DNA of 26,537 nt, from contig JAICZB010000007.1 of assembly GCA_025933895.1 (NCBI GenBank), positions 1 through 26,537 on the forward strand, in the 5' to 3' direction. This document shows positions 13,343 to 23,042 of the stretch, piece by piece (positions within the stretch are counted from its first letter, which is position 1; each line of letters starts with the position of its first letter). The stretch is from Thermoleophilia bacterium (GTDB lineage Bacteria; Actinomycetota; Thermoleophilia; Gaiellales; Gaiellaceae). The translations under genes and the position numbers were made by a program. Under the pieces are notes generated by a model. It worked only from the letters and a program-made list of their open reading frames with translations. It did not search any database and was not told the DNA's origin.

Positions 13343-14659
13343 TCAGGTGAGCGCCGGCCTCCTCCTCGCCGCGCGCGCGAGGTTCGTCAGCTCGGCGAGC
13401 GCGCCGGAGGCCTCGGATGCATCGCGGTCGCGCAGCGTCGCGTGGACGGCGCGCCCCGCGGTGTCCACGTGGACGCTTGCAAGACGCAGTCGCCGCTGCA
13501 CGGGTCCCTGTACGTGGCGAAGGCTCTGCACCTTCTCGAACGGCACCCAGCAGGTGGCGCGGCGCAGGCGACCGCTCGTCGTCACGACATAGGTCTCGGT
13601 TCGGCCCCAGCCGAGCGCGCGGTAGCGAAACGGGCTCTTCCAGAACACGCGCCGCGGCGGCGGCGACAGCTCGCGCGGCCGGTCGGGGACGAGGCGGTCG
13701 ACGAGCTCGATCGCGACCGCGCGCTTCCCGACGGGCAGCAGCGTACGCAGTTGACCCCGTTGGGCCTCCCCCTCGCCCTTCTTCTTCTGGCGGCCCGCGA
13801 TGTCGACCTCGAGCCGGCACCAGCCGAGCGGTCGCCACAGGACGGGCTCGACCAGCCGCACCGCCTGCACGCGGCCCGGCCGGATCACCTCCGCCGTCAA
13901 CGCCACGAGGCCGCCGCGCAGGTGCAGGCCGTCGGCGCGTTCGGCGACGGTCAGCCGGTACTGCTGGTTGAAGCGGCGCCAGAGGAAGGTGGCCATGCTG
14001 AGCAGCCAGACGAAGCCGCTGCCACCGAGGACGCCCGACACGGTGCCGGGCGAAACGACGAAGCCTACGACTAGCCCCGCGAGGATCGCGATCAGCCAGC
14101 CGCTCTCGAGAATGATCGCGGCGACGAGCGGCCCGGTCGCCACCGCCGTGAGGATCTCCTCCTCCGACGCGGGTGCAGCCTCCTCGTCGGCCGGCAGCTC
14201 CTCCCCGAGACGTGCGCCGCGCGCCAGCGCGAGCAACTCGTCGCGCAGCGGCTCGACCTCGTGCTCGGCGACGTAGGCGAGTCGCGCCGTGCTGCCGCTC
14301 GCTCCCGCCAGCCGCAGGCGAAGCTCGGCGACGCGGAACATACGCGCGAGCCCCGGCCGGACGACGTCGATGGCCTGCACCTGCGCCAGCGGGAACCGCA
14401 GGGACTGTCGCCGGAGCAGCCCGGTCTCGATGCGCAGGTCGTCGTCCTCGATCCGCCAACGCGTCACGAGCCAGGAGACGAAGCCGCCGAGAGCGAGGAC
14501 GGTGATGATGACCAGCTGCGGAGTCGCGTTGCTGAACGTGTCGCGACCGAAGGCGATCGGCGCCAGCAGGAAGGCGATGGCGATCGTCGCCCTTCCGCCT
14601 CGCACCACCGGCGACAGCGGGTGCAGGCGCTGCCAGCCCTCGGGCGGTCCTGCGCTCAC
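13343..14659 (-). CDS. Membrane protein with repeated bacterial PH (bPH2/YdbT-like) domains
   Basis: The 438-aa product has a two-helix hairpin near 27-65 (RATIAIAFLLAPIAFG, VIITVLALGGFVSWLV) and another at about 180-222. Each pair is followed by a PH-like beta domain: WRIEDDDLRIETGLLRRQ then QVQAIDVVRPGLARMF; then YRLTVAERADGLHLRGGL; and a third near 345-430 (YVVTTSGRLRRATCWVPFEK). This is the layout of YdbT/bPH2 proteins, which are membrane proteins of unknown function; in Bacillus related proteins are linked to resistance to antimicrobial peptides. GTG 14659 is chosen because it overlaps the upstream stop as GTGA; the frame is open further upstream, but that is a shadow of the neighbour. 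Confidence 0.85.
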   Translation of the reverse strand: MSAGPPEGWQRLHPLSPVVRGGRATIAIAFLLAPIAFGRDTFSNATPQLVIITVLALGGFVSWLVTRWRIEDDDLRIETGLLRRQSLRFPLAQVQAIDVVRPGLARMFRVAELRLRLAGASGSTARLAYVAEHEVEPLRDELLALARGARLGEELPADEEAAPASEEEILTAVATGPLVAAIILESGWLIAILAGLVVGFVVSPGTVSGVLGGSGFVWLLSMATFLWRRFNQQYRLTVAERADGLHLRGGLVALTAEVIRPGRVQAVRLVEPVLWRPLGWCRLEVDIAGRQKKKGEGEAQRGQLRTLLPVGKRAVAIELVDRLVPDRPRELSPPPRRVFWKSPFRYRALGWGRTETYVVTTSGRLRRATCWVPFEKVQSLRHVQGPVQRRLRLASVHVDTAGRAVHATLRDRDASEASGALAELTNLARAARRRPALT

Positions 14660-15129
14660 AGGCCGGCCGCCTGCGCCTCGCCGAGCTCGGCGAGGCGATC
14701 GCGTAAGCGGGCCGCTTCCTCCCGCTCCAGCCCCGGTATGCGTGCATCGGTGGCGGCGGCTGCGGTATGCAATCGCACCGTCGCGAGCCCGAAAGCGCGC
14801 TCGAGCGGACCCGCCGTCACGTCGATGAACTGCATCCGGCCGTACGGCACGACCGACAGGCGGGCGAACATCACGCCGCGCCGGACGAGCAGGTCGTCCT
14901 CGCGCTCCGCGTAGCCCCAGGATCCGTACCGGCGGTCGACGAAGCGCCACAGCAGCGCGGCGACGACGACGGCAGCGCCTGCGAAGACGTACGCGACTCC
15001 GGATCCCGACAACGCGCCGGCGATCACCAGCACGGCCACGACGAGGAGCGCAGGTGCCGCGACCTCCAGCCGGCGCAACGTCAGGAGCTGCCGCGCGGGC
15101 GCCCGCCACTCTTCCGGTTCAACACCCAC
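14656..15129 (-). CDS. Membrane protein with one bPH2 (YdbS-like) domain
   Basis: The 157-aa product has two membrane helices (about 25-42, ALLVVAVLVIAGALSG; and about 45-62, VAYVFAGAAVVVAALLW), then a PH-like domain with the bPH2 signature REDDLLVRRGVMFARLSVVPYGRMQFIDVT given in parts: EDDLLVRRGVMF, then VVPYGRMQFIDVTAGPLERA. It ends in a helix rich in Glu/Arg. Small single-domain plus larger multi-domain bPH2 genes form a conserved YdbS-YdbT pair, matching this pair. GTG 15129 lies only 6 bases after the tRNA-Ala 3' end and has no ribosome binding site. The stop overlaps the next start by 4 bases. Confidence 0.85.
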   Translation of the reverse strand: MGVEPEEWRAPARQLLTLRRLEVAAPALLVVAVLVIAGALSGSGVAYVFAGAAVVVAALLWRFVDRRYGSWGYAEREDDLLVRRGVMFARLSVVPYGRMQFIDVTAGPLERAFGLATVRLHTAAAATDARIPGLEREEAARLRDRLAELGEAQAAGL

Positions 15130-15135
15130 CGCGAG

Positions 15136-15208
15136 TGGACCCAGCCGGGCTCGAACCGGCGACCTTCGCGCTGCCAGCGCGACGCTCTCCCAGCTGAGCT
15201 ATGGGCCC
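15136..15208 (-). tRNA. tRNA-Ala (anticodon GGC)
   Basis: The minus strand folds into a complete 73-base cloverleaf. The acceptor is GGGCCCA/TGGGTCC (one G-U pair) with discriminator A. The D arm is GCTC-AGCTGGGA-GAGC, the anticodon arm TCGCG-CTGGCAG-CGCGA with GGC at 34-36, the variable loop AGGTC and the T arm GCCGG-TTCGAAC-CCGGC. CCA is not encoded (ACTC follows). The anticodon reads GCC and GCU Ala codons. Six bases separate its 3' end from the bPH2 start. Confidence 0.97.
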
Positions 15209-15220
15209 CTGGGACGACCC

Positions 15221-15226
15221 AGTTTA
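15221..15226 (-). promoter_or_regulatory. Probable -10 box of tRNA-Ala (TAAACT)
   Basis: TAAACT on the minus strand (15226-15221) lies 12 bases before the mature tRNA 5' end, giving a predicted start about 5 bases upstream of it. The candidate -35 box is weak. Confidence 0.45.
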
Positions 15227-15245
15227 GCGACGCTGCGTAGCCGCC

Positions 15246-15251
15246 TACACT
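15246..15251 (+). promoter_or_regulatory. -10 box (TACACT) for a leaderless NTF2-like gene
   Basis: TACACT ends exactly 7 bases before ATG 15259, so transcription would begin at the A of the ATG. No ribosome binding site is present. TTTAGC at 15223-15228, 17 bases upstream, is a weak -35 candidate. Confidence 0.5.
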
Positions 15252-15258
15252 CGACCGC

Positions 15259-15684
15259 ATGAGTCACGAGAGCCACGAGAGCGCCGAGATTCTCCTGCGC
15301 GGCTACCACGCGTTCATCGACGGGGATCTCGAGGCGATCGAGTCGATGCTCGACCCGGATGTGGAGTGGGTGGCGGCGGGGGAGTCCGACGCGGTGGTCA
15401 TCAGCCGCGACCGCGTCCTCGAGGTCGTCGCCGACCGCGCTGCCGAGAACTACCACGTCGTGGTCGACCGCGCGATCGGGCTCGCCGACCGCGTGGTGGT
15501 GAGCATGCGCTTCTCCCGGATCGAGCTCGACCCGTCCGACGAGCGGCCGTTGCAGAGCCGCCGGTCGTACCTCCTCGGCCGCTGGGCCGCCGTCGTCCAC
15601 GTCCGCGACGGCCGGGTCGTCCGCGTCGAGGAGCACCCGCACCTCGAGTCGGCTCTCGAGGCTGCGGAGCTCGAGGCTGAGTAG
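15259..15684 (+). CDS. NTF2-like / SnoaL-type protein
   Basis: The 141-aa product has the cone-shaped NTF2-like fold pattern. A helix (SAEILLRGYHAFIDGDLEAI) runs into MLDPDVEWVAAGES; then an amphipathic helix REVVADRAAENY-like follows, and long strands VVVDRAIGLADRVVVSMRFS, YLLGRWAAVVHVRDGRVVRV with the closing EEHPHLESALEAAEL. Members range from isomerases and hydrolases to ligand-binding proteins, so no reaction can be assigned. It is soluble, with no signal peptide. It is transcribed away from tRNA-Ala and probably leaderless. The gap to lon is 43 bases and has its own -10-like box, so lon need not be co-transcribed. Confidence 0.75.
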   Translation: MSHESHESAEILLRGYHAFIDGDLEAIESMLDPDVEWVAAGESDAVVISRDRVLEVVADRAAENYHVVVDRAIGLADRVVVSMRFSRIELDPSDERPLQSRRSYLLGRWAAVVHVRDGRVVRVEEHPHLESALEAAELEAE

Positions 15685-15685
15685 C

Positions 15686-15691
15686 TACAAT
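15686..15691 (+). promoter_or_regulatory. Possible lon promoter -10 box (TACAAT) overlapping a GTAGCTAC palindrome
   Basis: TACAAT (15686-15691) would place the start near 15699, about 30 bases before TTG 15728, leaving room for the GAGG ribosome binding site. The 8-base palindrome GTAGCTAC (15681-15688) overlaps the box. No clear -35 box is seen, and neither a CIRCE nor a HAIR heat-shock operator is visible. Confidence 0.35.
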
Positions 15692-15727
15692 TCCGATACT
15701 TACTACAGCTTGGAGTGTGAGGCTGCC

Positions 15728-18019
<2,292 letters not shown>

Positions 18020-18027
18020 GGGATCGG

Positions 18028-18348
18028 ATGCGCTGCCGTTCCTGCCGGCCGTTGCCCGAGGAGGTCGCCCGCGCGGCGGATCTCCTCGGGCGGCGCTGGG
18101 CGCTCGCGATCCTGTGGGCGGCCGCCGAGGCCGGCGCCGTTCGCTTCAACGAGTTCAAGCAGACGCTCGAGGGCATCCCGCCGCGGACGCTTGCGGCGCG
18201 CCTCACCGAGCTCGAGGAGGCCGGAGTGCTCGAGCGGCGGGTCTTCGACACCCGCCCGCCCCACGTCGAGTACCGGCTCACGGAAGCAGGTCGGCGCCTC
18301 CGCTACGTCGTCGAGGCCTTGAATACGTGGGCCGCCGCGAGCGCATGA
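18028..18348 (+). CDS. HxlR-family winged-helix regulator
   Basis: The 106-aa product is a compact winged-helix DNA-binding protein of the HxlR type. The core is LLGRRWALAILWAAAEAGAV, then RFNEFKQTLEGIPPRTLAAR, LTELEEAGVLERRVF and the wing HVEYRLTEAGRRL, with a C-terminal dimer helix. Several family members sense electrophiles through an N-terminal cysteine; here C3 and C6 (MRCRSC) lie in a comparable place, so redox sensing is possible but inferred. It starts 8 bases after the lon stop with GGGGA just upstream, so it is probably co-transcribed with lon. Three palindromes lie just downstream. Confidence 0.87.
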   Translation: MRCRSCRPLPEEVARAADLLGRRWALAILWAAAEAGAVRFNEFKQTLEGIPPRTLAARLTELEEAGVLERRVFDTRPPHVEYRLTEAGRRLRYVVEALNTWAAASA

Positions 18349-18361
18349 AACCGCCCCACGG

Positions 18362-18462
18362 CCGGTAGCAGCTACCGTCACGAAACCGTAACGGTCCGAC
18401 GCCGCGATGGCTCAACGAAGCCCCTGGTAGCAGTTACAAAGACGTGCAGTAGCTGCTACCGG
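18362..18462. repeat. Three related palindromes between convergent hxlR and sigma genes
   Basis: The 117-base gap between the two 3' ends holds a perfect 15-base palindrome, CGGTAGC-A-GCTACCG (18363-18377), and two near copies: GGTAGC-A-GTTACA (18426-18438) and AGTAGC-T-GCTACC (18448-18460). Centres lie at 18370, 18432 and 18454, so spacings are 62 and 22 bases, close to whole helical turns. A different palindrome, ACCGT-A-ACGGT, lies at 18385-18395. The first and third copies also form a 13-bp perfect inverted repeat (18362-18374 with 18450-18462). Confidence 0.7.
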
Positions 18463-18465
18463 TCG

Positions 18466-19506
<1,041 letters not shown>

Positions 19507-19570
19507 GGCGTTGCTATTGCCGCGGCTTTCGGATCGGTAACGCGTTCGGGTTTTGGACAGCCCTGCTGGG

Positions 19571-19576
19571 TAGACT
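19571..19576 (+). promoter_or_regulatory. -10 box (TAGACT) for the leaderless small membrane-protein gene
   Basis: TAGACT ends 7 bases before GTG 19584, the spacing expected for a leaderless message. No ribosome binding site is present. TTGGAC at 19553-19558 lies 12 bases upstream, which is short for a -35 box. Confidence 0.45.
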
Positions 19577-19583
19577 CAGGGAC

Positions 19584-19871
19584 GTGAAGGCGCCGGACAC
19601 GCTCTGGGAGCTCGTCTTCCTCATGGTGATCCTCAAGATCCCCATCGCATACCTCTGCTACGTGGTTTGGTTTGCGATCAAGGCGGAGCCCCGTGGACGG
19701 GGCGGGCCGGCAGGCGTTCGCGTGACGCCTGACCCGCCGCCGCCCGGTTACGACCACCTCCGCCGGCGCTCGCGCCGCCGGCCGCCGAGGCCGCACGGAG
19801 GTCCCGCCCGGGTCTACGCCCGCACGGCCCGCGCCGCCGCTGCGCGCGCCGATAGGATCGCCGACCGTTGA
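19584..19871 (+). CDS. Small membrane protein with basic Pro/Arg-rich tail
   Basis: The 95-aa product has one strong membrane helix at about residues 9-31 (ELVFLMVILKIPIAYLCYVV) preceded by KAPDTLW, then a proline-, arginine- and alanine-rich cytoplasmic-type tail with TPDPPPPGYDHLRRRSRRRP. No family is recognised. GTG 19584 is chosen because a TAGACT box lies 7 bases upstream and the helix begins right after it; the open frame extends further upstream without support. The stop overlaps the TTG of the next gene (TTGA). It lies divergently next to the sigma factor gene, in front of sucA. Confidence 0.6.
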   Translation: MKAPDTLWELVFLMVILKIPIAYLCYVVWFAIKAEPRGRGGPAGVRVTPDPPPPGYDHLRRRSRRRPPRPHGGPARVYARTARAAAARADRIADR

Positions 19872-20143
19872 ACGCCGAAGGCGAGATCCTCCACGAGCGC
19901 AGCGGCCGCGGCTCGTCCGAGACGGTCGCCGGCTTCCTCTCGGCAGTCGCGATCTTCGTGAGTCTCGTCGGGATCGCCTGGCATCCGCTCCGGCTGATCC
20001 TCCCCTCGCTCGCGGTCGCGCTCATCGCGTCGGGCATGGGGGCCGGGAAAGGTCGCCTGCAGCTCGCGGCCGTGCTGATCTGCACCGGCTGCCTGTTCCT
20101 CGGGCTCACGGTCGCCGTGGCCACGAGCCACGCGCTCTGGTAA
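19868..20143 (+). CDS. Small hydrophobic membrane protein
   Basis: The 91-aa product has a polar N-terminus (NAEGEILHERSGRGSSE) and three hydrophobic stretches: VAGFLSAVAIFVSLVGIAWH, LILPSLAVALIASGMGAG and AAVLICTGCLFLGLTVAVAT. It resembles the many short unassigned membrane proteins of actinobacteria; no family is recognised. TTG 19868 overlaps the upstream stop, and a TAGGAT box ends 9 bases upstream, so it may be coupled or leaderless. It ends 28 bases before sucA, which has its own -10-like box. Confidence 0.6.
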   Translation: MNAEGEILHERSGRGSSETVAGFLSAVAIFVSLVGIAWHPLRLILPSLAVALIASGMGAGKGRLQLAAVLICTGCLFLGLTVAVATSHALW

Positions 20144-20157
20144 CGACGCGCCGCTGC

Positions 20158-20163
20158 TACAAC
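20158..20163 (+). promoter_or_regulatory. Possible extended -10 box (TGCTACAAC) of sucA
   Basis: TACAAC, preceded by TG one base upstream, ends 8 bases before ATG 20172. Only a poor GGGAAG lies between, so sucA may be transcribed leaderless or nearly so. Confidence 0.4.
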
Positions 20164-20171
20164 GGGAAGAC

Positions 20172-23030
20172 ATGGAACGTCCCGACGTCGACGGGCTGAA
20201 CACCGGCTACGCAGCGCTGCTCCTCGAGCAGTACCTCGACAACCCGGGCGCCGTCCCGGAGGAATGGCGCGACCTGTTCGAGAGCGAGCCGGAGGTGCTT
20301 CTGCGCCGGCAGCCCGGCCTCGCGCGCCTGCTCGAGCGCGCCGCCGCCGATGGAGACGGAGACGGGCACACCGCTCCGGTAGCGGCCGCACCGGCTCCGG
20401 CCGCCACGCCTGCACCCGCGCCTGCTCCGGCGGAGACGGCCGCCGACCCGGAGCTCCTCGGCGGCGTCGCCGCGTCGATGGCGCTCGTGAAGGCGATCCG
20501 GATGCACGGCCACCTCGCGGCCCGGCTCGACCCGCTCGGCTCGGAGCCGCCCGGCGACCCCGCCCTCGAGCCCGAGCGACTGATTCCGAAGCTGACGCCC
20601 GAGCTGCAGGCTCGCATCCCCGCATCGCTCCTCCGCCTCCACGTCGAGGGCGAGACGCTCGCCGACGCGCTGCCGCGCCTGTTCGAGACGTACACCGGGA
20701 CGATCGCCTACGAGATCGAGCACATCTCCGACCACGAGGAGCGCGTCTGGCTGCGGAAGGCGATCGAGTCGGGGCGCTACCGGCGGACGCTCACGGGCGA
20801 CGAGCGCGTACGGCTGCTCCGGCGACTGAGCCAGGTGGACGGGATGGAGCGCTACCTGCAGCGAGCGTTCCTCGGGCAGAAGCAGTTCTCCGTCGAGGGG
20901 CTCGACGTGATGATCCCGATGCTCGACGAGGCGATCGAGCTCGCCGCCGCGGGCGGTGCGCACGAGGTCGTGGTCGGGATGGCGCACCGCGGCCGGCTGA
21001 ACGTCCTCGCGCACGTCGTCGGGCGGCCGTACGAGACGATCCTGCGCGAGTTCGAGGGCGAGCGGACGATCGAGGCCGTCGTCTCGAGCGAGGAGGGAGG
21101 CAGCGGCGACGTCAAGTACCACCTCGGCGCGCAGGGGACACGGTCGACGCCGACCGGCGACATCACGATCACGCTCGTCTCCAACCCGAGCCATCTGGAG
21201 GCGGTCGACCCCGTCGTCGAGGGTCGGGCGCGGGCGGAGCAGACGGACCGCTCCTCGCGGCAGGGCTACCACGATCCGAGCGTCGCCCTCCCGGTCCTCA
21301 TCCACGGAGACGCGTCGTTCGCCGGCCAGGGGAGCGTTCCGGAGACGCTGAATCTCCAGGCGCTCGCGGGCTACTCGACCGGCGGCACACTCCACCTGAT
21401 CGCGAACAACCAGGTCGGCTTCACGACCGATCCGGAGAGCGGACGCTCGACGCGCTACTCGAGCGACCTCGCGAAGGGCTTCGACATCCCGATCGTCCAC
21501 GTCAACGCTGACGACCCCGAGGCGGCACTGGCCGCGATCCGCCTGGCGCTCGCCTACCGGCGCCGCTTCGGCCACGACGTCGTCGTCGATCTCGTCGGCT
21601 ACCGGCGGCACGGCCACAACGAGCAGGACGAGGCCGCGTACACGCAGCCGCTCCTCGCCGCCGCGATCGAGGATCACTCCACCGCTCGCGAGCAGTTCGC
21701 CGCCCGGCTCGTCGCCGAGGGCGACCTCACGCAGGAGCAGGCCGACCAGCTCGACCAGGACGTCGTCGCGGAGCTGCGCCGGGCGCACGAGGCGCTGAAG
21801 GAGACGTTCGGCCAACCCGAGCCGGCGCCGCGCGACGACACGCATGTCCCGGCCGCCACCGGCGACGACGTCGTCACGGCCGTCGCAGCCGACCGCCTGC
21901 GCTCCCTCAACGAGCAGCTTCTCCGCGTTCCCGACGGCTTCACGCCGCATCCGAAGCTCATGCGCCAGCTCGAACGCCGGCGAGAGACGCTCGCGAATGG
22001 CGGGATCGACTGGGGCCAGGCGGAGGCGCTCGCGTTCGCGTCGCTCCTCGTCGAGGGGATCCCGATCCGGCTCACCGGACAGGACACCGAGCGCGGGACG
22101 TTCTCCCACCGGCACGACGTCCTCCACGACGTCACCACGGGGGCGACCTTCACGCCGCTCCAGCATCTCGACGACGCCGGGGCGGCGTTCGAGATCTACA
22201 ACTCGCCGCTGTCGGAGTACGCGTGTGTCGGCTTCGAGTACGGCTACGCCGCGGCGGCGCCGGAGGCGCTCGTGCTCTGGGAGGCCCAGTTCGGCGACTT
22301 CGTCAACGGGGCACAGATCGTGATCGACCAGTTCATCGCGGCCGGCCTCTCGAAGTGGCGGGAGTCGACGCGGCTCACGCTCCTCCTGCCGCACGGCTAC
22401 GAGGGCAACGGGCCCGAGCATTCGAGCGCCCGACTCGAGCGCTTCCTCCAGCTCGCGGCGCAGGAGAACCTGCGGATCGCGAACTGCACGACGTCGGCCC
22501 AGTACTTCCACCTGCTGCGGCGCCAGGCGCTCGACGCGACCGCGCGGCCACTCGTCGTGATGACGCCGAAGGGCCTCCTGCGCTTCAAGCAAGCGGGCTC
22601 GACGCTCGAGGATCTGGCGAGCGGCGAGTTCCGGCCCGTCCTCGACGACCCGAATCCCGAACGGGAGCGCGTCGAGCGGCTCGTGCTCTGCCAGGGGAAG
22701 GTCTACTACGACATCGCCGGCCACGAGGAGCGGGCGAACCGGCCCGGCGTTGCGGTCGCCAGGATCGAGCAGCTCTATCCGTTCCCGATCGAGCGCATCA
22801 AGGCGGTCGTCGCCGCCTATCCGAACCTGCGTGAGGTCGTGTGGGCGCAGGAGGAGCCGCAGAACATGGGCGCGTGGCGTGCGCTCCGCCACCGGCTCGA
22901 GGAGACGAAGCCGGAGGACGTGCCGCTCCTCTACATCGGCCGGCCGTGGCGCGCGAGCCCGAGCGAGGGCTATCCGACGGCGCACCTGCGCGAGCAGGAC
23001 AGGATCGTCCGGGCCGCGCTCGGCGTCTAG
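20172..23030 (+). CDS. sucA: 2-oxoglutarate dehydrogenase E1 component (SucA-type)
   Basis: This thiamine-diphosphate enzyme decarboxylates 2-oxoglutarate in the TCA cycle and passes succinyl to the E2 lipoyl domain. The 952-aa product has an N-terminal E2-docking helix (NTGYAALLLEQYLDNPGAVP), an Ala/Pro linker at about 66-92, and the E1 core. Visible features are GMAHRGRLNVLAHV, the ThDP motif with D380 (HGDASFAGQG) and N412-N413-Q414 (ANNQVGFTT), YRRHGHNEQDEAAYTQP, the transketolase-like pyrimidine domain (GFEYGYAAAAPEALVLWEAQ) and a C-terminal domain with VVWAQEEPQNMGAW. Its length matches E. coli SucA. It lacks the E2 catalytic domain fused in mycobacterial Kgd. No E2 or E3 gene is in the window. 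Confidence 0.96.
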   Translation: MERPDVDGLNTGYAALLLEQYLDNPGAVPEEWRDLFESEPEVLLRRQPGLARLLERAAADGDGDGHTAPVAAAPAPAATPAPAPAPAETAADPELLGGVAASMALVKAIRMHGHLAARLDPLGSEPPGDPALEPERLIPKLTPELQARIPASLLRLHVEGETLADALPRLFETYTGTIAYEIEHISDHEERVWLRKAIESGRYRRTLTGDERVRLLRRLSQVDGMERYLQRAFLGQKQFSVEGLDVMIPMLDEAIELAAAGGAHEVVVGMAHRGRLNVLAHVVGRPYETILREFEGERTIEAVVSSEEGGSGDVKYHLGAQGTRSTPTGDITITLVSNPSHLEAVDPVVEGRARAEQTDRSSRQGYHDPSVALPVLIHGDASFAGQGSVPETLNLQALAGYSTGGTLHLIANNQVGFTTDPESGRSTRYSSDLAKGFDIPIVHVNADDPEAALAAIRLALAYRRRFGHDVVVDLVGYRRHGHNEQDEAAYTQPLLAAAIEDHSTAREQFAARLVAEGDLTQEQADQLDQDVVAELRRAHEALKETFGQPEPAPRDDTHVPAATGDDVVTAVAADRLRSLNEQLLRVPDGFTPHPKLMRQLERRRETLANGGIDWGQAEALAFASLLVEGIPIRLTGQDTERGTFSHRHDVLHDVTTGATFTPLQHLDDAGAAFEIYNSPLSEYACVGFEYGYAAAAPEALVLWEAQFGDFVNGAQIVIDQFIAAGLSKWRESTRLTLLLPHGYEGNGPEHSSARLERFLQLAAQENLRIANCTTSAQYFHLLRRQALDATARPLVVMTPKGLLRFKQAGSTLEDLASGEFRPVLDDPNPERERVERLVLCQGKVYYDIAGHEERANRPGVAVARIEQLYPFPIERIKAVVAAYPNLREVVWAQEEPQNMGAWRALRHRLEETKPEDVPLLYIGRPWRASPSEGYPTAHLREQDRIVRAALGV

Positions 23031-23042
23031 AAGGCCGGGCTC

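Noticed and set aside
15681..15710. Heat-shock operator (HAIR or CIRCE) upstream of lon
   Set aside because: Neither consensus is present; only an 8-base GTAGCTAC palindrome is seen.
18362..18462. CRISPR-like array
   Set aside because: Only three short palindromes at unequal spacing; no long direct repeats, spacers or cas genes in the window.
20157..22985. Very long open frame on the minus strand opposite sucA
   Set aside because: A shadow caused by high GC content; no domain and composition dominated by Arg, Val, Asp and Leu, while sucA motifs are complete.
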